Shown one piece after another: positions 1 to 10,851 of a DNA stretch of 51,642 nucleotides. Under the pieces are notes generated by a model that was not told where the DNA came from, did no database searches, and was given only the letters and a program-made list of their open reading frames with translations. The stretch covers positions 1 through 51,642 of the forward strand of contig FTLJ01000880.1 in the NCBI GenBank assembly GCA_900155495.1, given 5' to 3'. Every line of letters starts with the position of its first letter. Positions within the stretch are counted from its first letter, which is position 1. The position numbers were made by a program, and so were the translations under genes. This DNA comes from Porogramme epimiltina. Taxonomy: Eukaryota > Basidiomycota > Agaricomycetes > Polyporales > Polyporaceae.

Positions 1-1
1 G

Positions 2-10
2 GGGCGTGGG

Positions 11-41
<31 letters not shown>

Positions 42-466
42 CGGCGGTTCGGCCGCAGGGGCGAGAGGGAGGCGTGGCGGAGGGCGCCACCGGGAGCGGG
101 GGCCATAGCCATGTCGGGGGCGGGAGCGGAAGCGGGGACGGGCGTGCCGCGGCTCTGCGTCCTGTACGGCGGCGGGTCGTAGGGCAGCGGCGTGCCATAC
201 CCGGGCGTGGGCTGCGCGGAGCGGTCGCCGAGCCCGGGGATGGAGGGCGTGCCGTCGCGCGAGGTGAGCGTGTCCCACTTCTCGCGGTACCCGCCCCCGA
301 CGGGCGGCGGGAGGCCGTCGGGGTCATCGGGGGCGCGGCGGCACGAGAGGGCGGCGAGGAGCCGGGCGAGGCTCCCCTGGACGTGGGCGTAGGCGGTGGC
401 GACCGCGAGGGCGCAGACGAGCGCGACGGCGACGATGATCCCGACCGTGGCGCCGGTCGACACCAT
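2..466 (-). CDS. Single-pass membrane protein with Pro-rich tail (3' end cut by window)
   Basis: The minus frame is open from the ATG at 466 to the window edge, so the stop lies outside. The product starts VSTGATVGIIVAVALVCALA, a hydrophobic Gly/Ala/Val helix of about 25 residues, followed by a Cys-Arg-Arg stop-transfer and a Pro-rich tail with a PPPY motif (YDPPPYRT). This is the same architecture as the membrane-protein family that fills the rest of the window. A TAA lies in frame just upstream of the ATG. An exon ending at a GTGAGT donor near 575 may be spliced to an acceptor just upstream of the ATG, so the true 5' end and any ectodomain are unresolved. The 30-G run at 12-41 is read here as ten proline codons. 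Cytoplasmic tail side inferred from the positive-inside rule. Confidence 0.6.
12..41. repeat. Poly-G run (30 G)
   Basis: An unbroken run of 30 guanines. On the minus strand it codes polyproline in the tail of the membrane protein. Its exact length is doubtful, because such runs are hard to sequence. Confidence 0.9.
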
Positions 467-1952
467 ATCCACTGGGGCCCGTTATAGCCTGGCGCACGGA
501 GCGTGAGCATCCCGCACGGACGGCCGGGAGCGCGTGCGGGGCGCAGAGGCGTTCCGAGGAGGAGAACTCACCAGGTAGGGAATTGGATGTTGAAAGAATC
601 GGGAGAAACACACCTCGCTGCGTCCGACGTCCTTATGAGCCTACAGCCTGGTCGGCGCGCAGCACTCCAGGTGACCGGGAGGGTCGAGCGTAGCGAGGAT
701 GGAGTGGTAGTGGAGGAGGCGATGCGCAGCACCCGGGTAGAGCGTCCGAGGCGGCGAGAGGGCTGAGGGAGGGAGGAGGGTGGCGGAGAGAGGGGGAGGA
801 GAGGCGGCTCGCGGGGAAGGCGGGAGAGCGAAGCGCGCGCCGTCGGAGGGGGGGCGTCGTAAAGTAGTCGACGGGCGAATGATGGTGCGAATGCCGCCCG
901 CGCTGCGCGTTGCCGTGCGTGGGCTCGCACAGCTGGGCCTGACAGACTGGGACGCGCTGGGTGGGAGGGCGAGTGGGGTGGGGGGGTCGAGTGGGTGACG
1001 GGGCCGGGCGCGCCGCTGTGGGACGGAGAGGAAGCTAGCCGGGTGGACGGGCGGGGGCTGCGGGGATTGCGAGGGCTCGGGGCGAGGAGGGGGCTGGCTC
1101 CAGCTCCAGGGGGAGGCACACGAGAACGGTCGCGGGGGCGGCTTCGAATCCATGTAGATGATATGCGACCACCGTTCCGTTCTTCCATCGCCCGCGCTGC
1201 CCCCGCGCTGGCGACCAACAGCAGTTGCAGCGATTGCACGCGCACGATGCGCTCCCGCGCCTTCCTTCCTTCCTTCACCGTGCGGTGTGCGGTGTGCGGT
1301 GTGCGTCGACGCTGCTCTGGGGCGGTGGCATCATGATGCAAACTCTATCCCCAGCCTGCCTGTGCCGCCCGCTGAGATGGCTCGTATCCGGAAGGCCAGG
1401 AAGGGGGCTTACCGACCAGCCCCGCGCTCGCGCCCGCGCCAGGCCCTCCCGCTCAAAATCCTCGCCATTCTATACGGCCTCAGGGCGGCGTCCGCTCCAC
1501 CAGCGCAGCTGCAGTCGCCAGCGGCTCAGCAAGGAGTGGGAAAGGGGCCAGAACACGGACGTCGAAGGCGGAGTCGCGCCAGGGGCGTCTAGCGTTGCAG
1601 TGGGAACCTGTCCGAAGGCCCTGATGCACGCTGATGAACAGTTGAGCCGGGTCAACGCAGTGCTATCAACGTCTCGTGGCCAGCCACCGGCGGTGAGGGG
1701 CTCATTGTACGGCGATTATACGGGAAGGTACAGTACGTCTAATGTTGTCTATGCTCTAAGGTAGCCCCTCTCGTCCGCATCAGCCCGTCCAGAACGCAAT
1801 CCATGACCTGAGCTGCCCCACACAGTTCGTGACGACGACTGACGACGTCGAACGCGCGTCAGCGCCGCTCCACATGCAAATCACGTCGCGCGCGACGCGC
1901 GTTGACGGGTTCTGCCTCTCCCATCCCCGAAGACCGAAGGGGACCACATATA
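467..1952. other. GC-rich stretch without a supported gene
   Basis: Open frames exist on both strands, but they are low-complexity Arg/Pro/Ser translations expected from GC-rich DNA. The only useful signal is a good minus-strand donor (GTGAGT) near 575, which may belong to the 5' end of the membrane protein gene at 2-466. Confidence 0.5.
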
Positions 1953-3775
1953 TCAACACGGGCGCCCGAGGCGCGCTCCCGCTCCCGTCCCCGCACCCCG
2001 CGTCCACCGCACCTCCCGCCGCCCGACCTCGACGACGACCGCGTGCAGCGACGGCACCTCGCCGAGCAGCCGCGCGCCCGGCCCGCGCGCCTGCCCGTCG
2101 CCGTCACCGTCACCCTCCCCGATGGTCACGGCGATGCGTGCGAGCGCCTCGTCGATCGCGCACACCGCGTCCCGCGGCAGGCGGTACGGCCCCACCGTGT
2201 CGCACCTCAGCACGCGGAGCAGCAGCTGCTCGACGCGGAGCGGGCGCAGCAGGGCCACAAGATGGTCCTGCGCGTTTGGGGGGTGGGCCGGAGAACCGAA
2301 GGCGCGGCGCGGAGCAGCGCAGGAGGGAGAGGGATGGGGGAGTGACGGCGTCAGTTCCGGAAGCATGAAATTACACGGACGGCAGACCGCAGGGTTGTCG
2401 AAGGGGGAAGAAGGGGTGGAGAGGGAGAACTAGCTCACCGTGATCTTCTCGATGCTGATCTCGAGCTCGACGTCGCAGTGGACGGACAGCTCAAACGTGC
2501 GCAGGCGCGCGGTGCCCGGCGCGCCCGGGGGCAGCAAGCCCGGGACGCACGCGAGCGCGTCGTCGCGCGCGAACAGCGCCAGCGCCAGCGCCTCGGGGCG
2601 CGCGTCCGCGAGCGCGACGGGCAGCATCCACAGCGTGCCTGCAGAGAGCGCCTCCACCTCGACACGCCGCACGGGGCAGCGCAGCGCGATCATATATAGG
2701 TCCACGATGTGCCCCGCGCGCACGCGCTCGAGCTCCGTCCAGCCTTCACTCTCGGCGCCGCGACGCTCGTTCGCGCGGCGACAGCGCTCGATGAGGTCTG
2801 CTTGGTCCGTCGCGCGCCCGAGGCGCCAGTGAGCAGCTTCGGGCGTCACGCGCGCCGCGGCGAGCGCAAAGTCCTGCACGGCGGGGAACGCGCGCATGAC
2901 GGGCGCGAGCTCGAGCGCGCCGCGTGCGAGGCCGTAGTAGCAGTCCGCGAGCGCGAGCGTGCGCACCCTCGGATACACCACTCCCGTTGTGTTCCCCTCG
3001 GTGCCCTCCCCTGCGCCCTCAGTGCCCTCCCCGGCCTCAGCGCCGACGCAGTGCACGACGGCGAGGTCCACGCTCTCGAGCGTCGCTGCGAACGGCTTGA
3101 GGAGCACGATGGGGTCCGCGGCGGGGAAGCGGTGCATAGGCCCAAACTTAACCGCGAGCCTGCGCAGCGGCGCGCGCACCGCGACGATCGCGTCCCAGAG
3201 CGCCTCGGAGACGAACGGCGCGTCGAGCTCCTCGAGTGTCGGCAGCGTCGTCTTCGTGGCCCTCGAGCAGAGGCAGCACGAGGAGATGGCCGCGCCCCAG
3301 TCGAGCTGCAGCCTGCGCAGGCCGCGCGCGTCCTGGAAGATCTCGTCGAGGAGGTCCTCGATGGGCCGGCCCGGGGGCGCCGGGCTGCCATTCCGCGAGG
3401 GGGAGCGAGAGGGGGAGAGGGATGGGGACGGGGCGCGCGAGAGCGAGCAGCGGACGATGAGGTGCTGGAGGAGGTGCGCGCGCGAGGGGCGCGTCCCGAG
3501 GCGCAGGCACGCGTGGAGCGAGAGGATGTTGTCCGCGCGCAGCTTGATGGGGTCGCGGAACAGCGGGCGGAGGCAGAGGTCGTAGAGCTCGCGGGACGTG
3601 CGCATGAGCGCGGAGAGGTCCCGGCGCGGCAGGAAGCTGACGAGGTGGCAGAGGACGTCCCAGTTGAGCGACGTGAGCGAGGGCCCAGCAGCTACGGGGG
3701 CCGCCTGTGTATGTGTCGCTGCAAGTTAGCCACGTCTGGGGGGGTAGGAGGGACTTGACTCACCGGCGGGGCCAT
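1953..3775 (-). CDS. F-box domain protein
   Basis: Three exons fit: 3764-3775 (MAPP), 2439-3704 and 1953-2267, giving 530 residues. Introns are 59 and 171 nt, both GT-AG and in phase 0. The N-terminus SLTSLNWDVLCHLVSFLPRR DLSALMRTSRELYDLCLRPL is a typical fungal F-box, the module that binds Skp1 and places a protein in an SCF ubiquitin ligase. The rest has LRR-like spacing of Leu residues but no motif I can name. The last exon (DHLVALLRPLRVEQLLLRVL) is joined because exon 2 runs into a stop only three codons after a GTGAGC donor, and the acceptor CGCAG restores frame. Agaricomycetes have many such F-box paralogues; the substrate is unknown. Confidence 0.8.
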
Positions 3776-3836
3776 GTCGGGGGGGCGGGGGGGGGGTTGN
3801 NGGTGGGGGGGGGGGGGTGGGGGTTGCCTTCCGTGT
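3776..3836. repeat. G-rich tract with an assembly gap (NN at 3800-3801)
   Basis: Several runs of 7-11 G flank two undetermined bases immediately upstream of the F-box start codon. The gap size is unreliable. Confidence 0.85.
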
Positions 3837-5043
3837 ACTGGGGGCGGACGAGTGGTATTTTATAGCAGCCGGGCGGGCGCGGCTGTGTGTTATATCGCCG
3901 AAACATGGGTGTTATGCAGCAGCTCCCCTAGGGTCGGATGAGGGCGGCCTGGGGCGCCAGCGTTGTCAGTCAAACATCCGCCAATTCCGTAGCCTGGGAT
4001 CGGGTGACAGCCGCAGGCAGCAGATGGGGGGCGTTACGTTACCGCACATTCCGCAGGCTATTCTGCGCTCTTGGGGCTCGGCGCACATATCCATATCATT
4101 TGTCGGGCCCCAGCAGTTGAACTGTAGAACGGTGACCGAACGCTGACGCGCTGACGGGGCACTGACGACGGACGGAGCGCGGTGCCAGGGCCGACGAGAT
4201 CGGCCATTCCAGCAGAGTTCGGTCCCTTGCGCGTGAGGCCGCTGGGCTCGCGCGCTGGGCGGGCCACCCGTCGCGGGCTGAACGGAGGGGCGGGGAGCAT
4301 GAGGCATCACGGAGAAAATGAGATATTCAAACGAACCGAGGTGATAGAATTTACACGCGATTTCGAGCGGGGGTGTGTCCGCGCTAGCACAGATTCGCGA
4401 CGGAAAGCTAATGTCACGTAAGCGTTCCTGGGAGAGACAATTGCAGAGAGGTGGGGGATCAGAATACAAGCATATGAGCCAGGGCGTGTTTGCACGACCA
4501 AGTTGGTGTGCATTGGACCGTCGTGGGATGCATTGCCTGCGTGGCTGTTTGGCTAGGGCCGAGTGTAAATTTACATTGCTGGGAGAGTAGAAGGTTGATC
4601 AAAGAACAGCCGCGAGTTGCATCTAATGAGGCATACAATTACGCCCAGATGGTGGGAGGAAAGAAGGAGAGGATGGGGATCTGGAGGGGGCTGTTTCGAG
4701 CGCCAACCGTCCCTTTCTACGCGAGAATACATTTTAAACAATAGCTACGGACTGACGTCAGGGAGGGCGGTGGACTCTATTCGGATGATCTCAAGCACGG
4801 AGCTCAGGAAGCGCAACCGTCGGCGCCGTCGACATGCGACCGAGAGGTGAGAGATCCCCGGTTTGGAGACGTGGACAGGCGCCGAGCCGACAATCAGGCG
4901 GCGACGGAGTCCGCGGGTGCCAGGCTGCAGCTCGCCGACAGCCTCAGTCTCCGACGTCATACAGCTCAGCGACCACGTCCCGCTCCTGGTCCCATCAGGC
5001 TGCCCCTGTCCGCCCTCTCCAGGTCGCCATACACCGGGCGGAG
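3837..5043. other. Intergenic, no gene seen
   Basis: About 1.2 kb between the divergent F-box gene and the membrane protein gene. I found no coding frame with recognisable protein character. It probably holds both promoters. Confidence 0.5.
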
Positions 5044-6242
5044 ATGCCCCTCGTCAGCGCCTCGGTCGACGCCTTCCTCGTCCTCGCCATCGCCATCGTC
5101 GTCCCCACAGCACTCTTCTTCCGCCGTCAGTCCCAGACACTCACGCTCCGCCATGCCCTCTCGTTCGCCGTCGTCCTCCACACCCTCTTCGTCCTCTACG
5201 TCATCATCGTCAGATGGCCCCCAAACATCTTCCAGAGGCTCAAGATTCCCCTCATCACGCCCTCGGAGACCATCCGCGCCGTCCTCCTGCAACGCGCCGG
5301 CCTTCCTCAAAATTCCTCCCTCCCCCGCCCTCTCGAGGCCCTCCTGACGCGTCTTTCCTCCTTCGACGCGCGCACGCTATACGTCAGGTCTCTCTCTCGT
5401 GTTCTGCTGCACGACGTATGCACTGACACGTCCCACTTGCTGCAGGTTCGGCCAAGCGGTGCTTCAGGACTGTGATCACTGCACCACGTTCGACGAATAT
5501 GCCATCTTCGCTGCCCCCCTCATCGCCCTAGGCTATGTCGCAGAGGGCGCCGTAGTCGGCCTCATGACCATACATGGGAGCGGCCACGAACGGTGGCGGA
5601 TATATGCGGTCGGCGCACTCGCGGGAGGGTTCATCCTGGAGAGCTACTGGCTCGCTACTGCGCCCGTGCGCATCCCGCGCGACGGCCTCGGCGTGTTCAT
5701 GGTGCGTGTCTTCGCAACGTAACTTCTCTCCCATACGCTCAACCGTCCTTTCGCCCCCTCCACCGAACCCATTGCAACCCACCCGCCAGTGGCACGACAA
5801 CCTCCGCCTCCTGCGCCTCCTCTTCTTCCTCGCCCTCCCCCCACTCATCCACCACCTCCTCCCACGCGCCCCGCCCCCGCCCTCCCCGCTCCCCCTGCTC
5901 GCCGCCGCCCGCGCCGCACTACACGGCGCGCAGCAGCGCCTCTCCACCGCGCGCTTCGTGCACGCCGCCGCCCAGCGCGCGCCCGCGCTGCGCGCCGCCT
6001 CCGCCGGCTGGTGGGACCGCCAGCGCGCCGAGGGGAGCTGGGCGCGCGCGGACCCGCACGTGCGCCGCACCGCGGAGGCGCTCGGGAAGGGCGTCGACGA
6101 GCGGGGCGGCGAGGGCGCGGCGGGGCGCATGCGCGAGCGCGTGCGCGCGATCGTGCGCCAGATGATGGACGTCGTCGCCGCGCCGCCGCCGGTCACGCTC
6201 GCCGTGCCCGTTTCTGCGTCCGCGGCTGCGCCGGGGCGGTAG
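5044..6242 (+). CDS. Multi-pass integral membrane protein of unknown function
   Basis: Three exons, 5044-5387, 5446-5701 and 5790-6242, encode 350 residues with phase-consistent GT-AG introns of 58 and 88 nt. About five hydrophobic segments are visible: AFLVLAIAIVVPTALFF near the N-terminus, ALSFAVVLHTLFVLYVIIV, then AIFAAPLIALGYVAEGAVVG, GALAGGFILESYWLATA, and LLRLLFFLALPPLIHHLL. The Arg/Ala-rich C-terminus (from about residue 245) is probably soluble. An in-frame ATG at 4834 exists, but the residues before 5044 are low complexity, so I prefer 5044. The sequence has the look of a conserved basidiomycete protein with segment TFDEYAIFAAPLIALG between membrane spans. I cannot name the family and assign no function. 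Confidence 0.75.
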
Positions 6243-8168
6243 GTTTGGTTGTGGGGGCGGTTGTGGTTGTGGTGGGATGTACTTTATGGGTTTTAATTGT
6301 AGCTTTCGCGCCTCGGGCTGTCGGGTTGCGATCCGGTGTATACCAGGACGTGAGCATATAGCTCAAAACGATGTCGAGTTGTGAGCTCTCCCTGCCCGAA
6401 TTATCTAGACTGGCTCGAGACGACTCTCGTGACAAGGTCTCGGTGACACTGTCTACCCTCCACCTGCCGGGCATCGGGATTCCTCAAATAGAGGAACGGC
6501 ATGTTCCCTCGTCTAGTGACTGAACTCACGAAATCGGGGACCAAGTTCCGCCCATTTCGTGGGTTTTAGGACCTCGTGGCGTTCTACGGATGAGTCCAGG
6601 TCCAAATGCCGTAGCACTAGGATGATGACTATATAGCCTAAAGCAGATGTAATTCGCCCCGCCCTGGGCCCGTGATGACTGTGGCACGTCGGGTGGTGGG
6701 CTGGACACTGCGGCGTCCGACGCAGGGTGCATCCATACCACCCCAGTAGTAGCATTCCCACTACAGCAGGTACACCGCAGGTGCGGTGTTGCATCTTCCG
6801 CAGCGTCCTGTTCACGGTGTCATCAGTGCCGAAGGTACATAGAAAGCATGTATGCGAAACATTGTGATACATGAATAACAGCGTGCGTGTAGTTGTACAT
6901 GAGGTGGCGTCGAAGTATCAGGATTTAGATGGAAGCACTCTGGCGGCGTATTTGTATGCGCGCGAACACTCATCTTTAAGGAGGTGAGGTCGGCGAAAAG
7001 GGTGTTTAAGGCACCTGTCATAGTTCCCGCTCAGCCATACAGCGATTCGTGCCGCACATGAGAAGACGGCTGCTTTTGACAGGACACTTTCGGCAAATAG
7101 ATATCCGGAGAGGTCCTAGGAACGATAGAAGTATCAGGAAGCTGATCAGTCTCCCTCCGGGGGGGAGGGGACACTCAAGAGCGCACCTTCATATTCATCG
7201 ACTTCGCGGTTGGACCCAACATGAGCCCGGAAACAATGTAATCCCACCTCGGCCCGGAGCTCGGCGGTATCACCGTACACACCGCTGTGACTGCGCTATC
7301 TTATGCGCCCACCGCGGGAGTCCAGGCATCGGGAAGATCGGGGCCAACATACCGCAGCGTGAAAAGCAATAGATGGCCGTTCAAACAGCGTGATGCCTCA
7401 TTCAGCTATGTATCCAGGGTCTCGTGTGATGCTTATGTCTTGCGAGAGAAGTTTAGAGATCAGTGGCGTTGCCATCTAATAAGCAAGGGAAAGCGGACGC
7501 ACATCAGGAGCCAACAACAACAATACCGCAGCGGGGCTTGGTGGACAGAAAAAGAGACAGATCACGACTCGGTCTAGTTGCGCGGGCGGAAGAAGGTCAT
7601 ACGCCGCAGTTCGGTCCATAACCTGGTAACCGAATCGTTATTCGTAGACGCCACGAAGGTTCCGGGAGGACCATATCCAAGCGCTCTGAAGACTCGATCC
7701 TTATGTCATCCCGCTCAAGCTAGCAACTGCGGCATTTAGTCCGATGTGTGGCGGAACTTCTCAAATATCGAAATGGCCCGCGCCCATCTGTGGATCAGCC
7801 TTCTAGTGACACAACCTGCTTGTTCTTCCGGGCCGATCATCTGCGGGTTGGTGCAATGGACAGTTGTACTTATAATTCTCCAGCAGAGAAAAGAAGAGCG
7901 AACAACGAGCCCGCCCATCTGCACACCCCTGCGTCCATCCGTCCATCCGTCGAGGCGTACATTGAGGCATCCAATCCAGTACAACCATCCTCCGGGAACA
8001 TCCAAGATACAGCGCAGCGCCGAATGAGTACAACTGCGACAGGAAGACGTCAGAATGTAAATTAAGATCGGCGCCATGCCAGCGTTTCCACACGAGCCGG
8101 AGAAGAAGAATGTTTACTCACCAGCGACACGCAACAAGACAACTAGCAGCGAACTCTTGTCCGCCCAC
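6243..8168. other. Spacer; right part is duplicated at 9.35-10.85 kb
   Basis: 6243-6900 shows no gene. From about 6915 the sequence runs parallel to about 9352-10850 with many substitutions. Short ORFs in both copies (for example around the shared residues DQWRC-LISKGKRTH) are interrupted and differ in frame, so I treat this as duplicated noncoding or long-dead sequence. Confidence 0.55.
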
Positions 8169-9315
8169 CTAACCGCGGCGCGGCGCGGCGGCATATCCGG
8201 GATGAGGTAGTGCACCGGCCGGTCCTCGAAGCTCCTCCAGGCCCGCCGCCTCGAGGTCCTCGCGCAACCGGTGCGGCCTGACCGTCGCCACGCTCGACTG
8301 CACCGTCAGCCCGCTCGCCCGGGGGTCGTTCGGGCCGTACGTGGGCGACCTCAACGTCGGCGTCGGCGTATAGTAGCTGCTCGCCGTGCTACCGTTCGTG
8401 CTACCGTATGCGCTATACCCGAGCCCGTACCCCTTGTCCTTATCCTTGAGCTCCTCTGTATCCGCGAGTGTTGTGGTGTCCCCATCCAAAGTTTCGCAGA
8501 AGTCCGACCCGCCGTGGCCGTAGGTAATGCTCGTCGCGGGCGAGAGCATTGCTCCCATAGACTCGGTCTTCGTGCGCTTCTTGTTAAACAAGACCGCGTT
8601 GCCGGAGTTCGGAGCGCGTGGAATGTCTATGCTAGAGTCGCGTGAAGAGAGGCCACCCCACTTCCCGATACTGCCTGCTTCGACATGGCGACGAGAGCGC
8701 GTGGAGGTGCGGCGACAAAGCCTGAAGAAGATGAAAGCGGCGACAAGGGCAGCGATGATGACCACGCCGCCAACAACGCCTCCGGCGATCGCGCCAGTCC
8801 GCGACTTGGTTGACGAGGATACACCAGATGCGGGAGCGGTTGTCGTTGACGAAGAAGAGGTGGTGCTGGTGGTCGCGTTCGGGGCCGACACGGAGGTGGA
8901 TGAAGAGGTAGAAAAGGATATAAACGTAAATGTCGGGTCGGTTGGAGAGGTTGATGAATGGGCGCTTGAAAGGGCGGTACTCGGTGTGGGTGCGATCGAA
9001 GGACTACTGGATGGCTGCGTGTCACTAGAAGATGCCTGTGAGAGGGTAGATGTAGCGCTCGTGGGTTGGGTTGAAGAAGATGGGGTCGGCGAGTAAAATG
9101 TGAGAGGCACAGCAGTTGACGTCGTTGTGATGATGTCCTTAATCACTGACCAAACGTCTGTCAGATTGTGCGAGTTGCTTGGTCCCAGAAGCCGTATCAT
9201 GGCAAACGTTAGAGGGTGGTTCGCCGAGGGGAAATATGCACACGCGAGTGTAGGGCGCGGGGACGGGACGGGCGAGAGGGAGAGCGGGGGACGATACCCC
9301 CCAGGACGCACTCGG
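6915..9315. repeat. Tandem duplication, unit A
   Basis: Matches unit B in order and orientation: the shared block starts near GATTTAGATG, passes through CATCTTTAAGGA-GTGAGG and the CATCCGTCCA segment, and ends with a minus-strand membrane-protein gene. Divergence is clear but the alignment is easy by eye. Confidence 0.8.
8169..9200 (-). CDS. Ser/Thr-rich single-pass membrane protein, ectodomain-deleted paralogue
   Basis: About 343 residues from the ATG at 9200. An upstream in-frame ATG at 9311 exists, but 9200 aligns with the start of the neighbour at 12729. The product has a long Ser/Thr/Pro stalk, then TKSRTGAIAGGVVGGVVIIA as the membrane helix and RLCRR as stop-transfer. The tail shares GKWGGLSSRDSSID, SMGAMLSPATSIT and REDLEAAGLE with the neighbour. 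Compared with that gene, the roughly 100-residue Kre9-like domain is missing, part of the tail is collapsed, and a 23-bp deletion near 8234 shifts the last 20 residues into another frame that happens to stop nearby. It may still be expressed as a mucin-like surface protein, or it may be decaying. Confidence 0.65.
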   Translation of the reverse strand: MIRLLGPSNSHNLTDVWSVIKDIITTTSTAVPLTFYSPTPSSSTQPTSATSTLSQASSSDTQPSSSPSIAPTPSTALSSAHSSTSPTDPTFTFISFSTSSSTSVSAPNATTSTTSSSSTTTAPASGVSSSTKSRTGAIAGGVVGGVVIIAALVAAFIFFRLCRRTSTRSRRHVEAGSIGKWGGLSSRDSSIDIPRAPNSGNAVLFNKKRTKTESMGAMLSPATSITYGHGGSDFCETLDGDTTTLADTEELKDKDKGYGLGYSAYGSTNGSTASSYYTPTPTLRSPTYGPNDPRASGLTVQSSVATVRPHRLREDLEAAGLEELRGPAGALPHPGYAAAPRRG

Positions 9316-10319
9316 TATATACCCTAATGGCTTGAACGTGAGGACACGTTGAAGGATGATGATTTAGATGAAAACACCCTGGTCACACATTTGATGCGCA
9401 CAAACGCTCATCTTTAAGGAAGTGAGGTCGGCGAAAAGGGAGTTTAAGGCACCTGCAATAGTTCCCGCTCAGCCTACAGCAATCCGTGCCGCAGATGAGA
9501 AGACGGTGACTGTTGAGAGGACACTTTCCGCAAATAGGGACGCGGAGAGGCCTAGGAAAGATAGGAGTATCAAGAAGCTGATCAGTTTCTCTTCGGTGGG
9601 GACAGTCAAAAGCACACCTTCATATGCAGATGATCTACTTCGTGGTCGGGCCTAATATGAGCCCGGAAACTATGTGGTCTCATCGCGGTCCGGAGGTCAG
9701 CGGTATCATCGTACATGCCGCAGCGCTATCTTTTGACCTCACCACAGTCCACACTCTAGGTGTCGGGAAGATAGGGGTCGACACCGCAACATGAAAAGCA
9801 ATAGATGGCAGTTCAGACAGCGTGATGCCTCGAGACGAAGCATTCAGCTATGTCTCCTGTGATGTTCATGCCTTACGAGAGAAAATTTAAAGATCAGTGG
9901 CGTTGCTATCTAATAAGCAAGGGAAAGCGGACGCACGTTGGGGGCCAACAATACCGCCGCGTGGCTTTGTGCACAGGAAAACAAACAGAGCACCAGGCCC
10001 GGTTGTGCGCACGGAACAGGCTCATGAGCCGCAGTTCGGCTTATGACATGGTGCCAGAATCGTTGTTCGTAGACACCACGAAGGTTCTAGGAAGAACATA
10101 TACAAATGCTCTGCAGATTTGATCCCTATATATCATTCCGCTCAAGCTAGCAACTGCGGCGTCCAGTCCGATGCGTAGCGGAACTTCTGAAATATCGAAA
10201 TGTCGCGCGCAACTGTGGATCAACCTTCTAGTGGCCCAACCTGCTTGTTCTTCCGGGCCGATCATCTTCATGTTGGCGTAATGGACAGTTCTATCATTCT
10301 TCAAAGAAGAGAAGAGTGA

Positions 10320-10595
10320 ACATGACTAGCATTCATGCAACAACAGACGCACTGGAGCGATCTGTGGGTGAAGGGGGGTCGTTAATGGAGCGTCCGTACT
10401 GTATGGTGTAACGGCGAATGACGAGCAATAATACAACATAGTAGAAAGCAGAGCAAACAAGGGTGTAGACTGGGGGAGGGGAGGGGAAGGGGGCGGAGGG
10501 GGAGGAGGGGGCGAGCATGGGAAAAATGGAGAAGCGTACGCAAGATATTTTCTTACTGATAGATAGAGCACCAACCGACTTCGTGATCAACAACC
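10320..10595. repeat. Extra segment in unit B with a G-rich tract
   Basis: Absent at the corresponding point of unit A (about 7885). It contains a purine-rich stretch at 10470-10513 with several GGGG runs that could form a G-quadruplex. No terminal repeats were seen, so its origin is unknown. Confidence 0.45.
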
Positions 10596-10851
10596 AACTA
10601 CCGACGAGCCCGCCCATCTGCCCACCCCCGCGTCCATCCGTCCAGACGTACATTGATGCATCCAATCCAATCCAACCGTCCTCCGAGAACATCCAAGATA
10701 CAGCACAACGAGGAAGGAGTACAACTGCGATAGAAAGACGTCAGAATGCAAATTAAGATCGGCGCCATGCTAGCGCTTGCACAGGAGCCGAAGAAGAATG
10801 CTCACTCACCAACACGCAACAAGACAACTAGCAGTACACTTTTGCCCGCCT

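Noticed and set aside
568..1341. 257-codon minus-strand open frame
   Set aside because: Arg/Pro/Ser low-complexity translation of GC-rich DNA with no domain and no splice link that could be confirmed.
7300..7577. Possible small gene shared by units A and B (DQWRC-LISKGKRTH)
   Set aside because: The frame differs between copies and is interrupted, and the similarity is no better than in the surrounding noncoding sequence.
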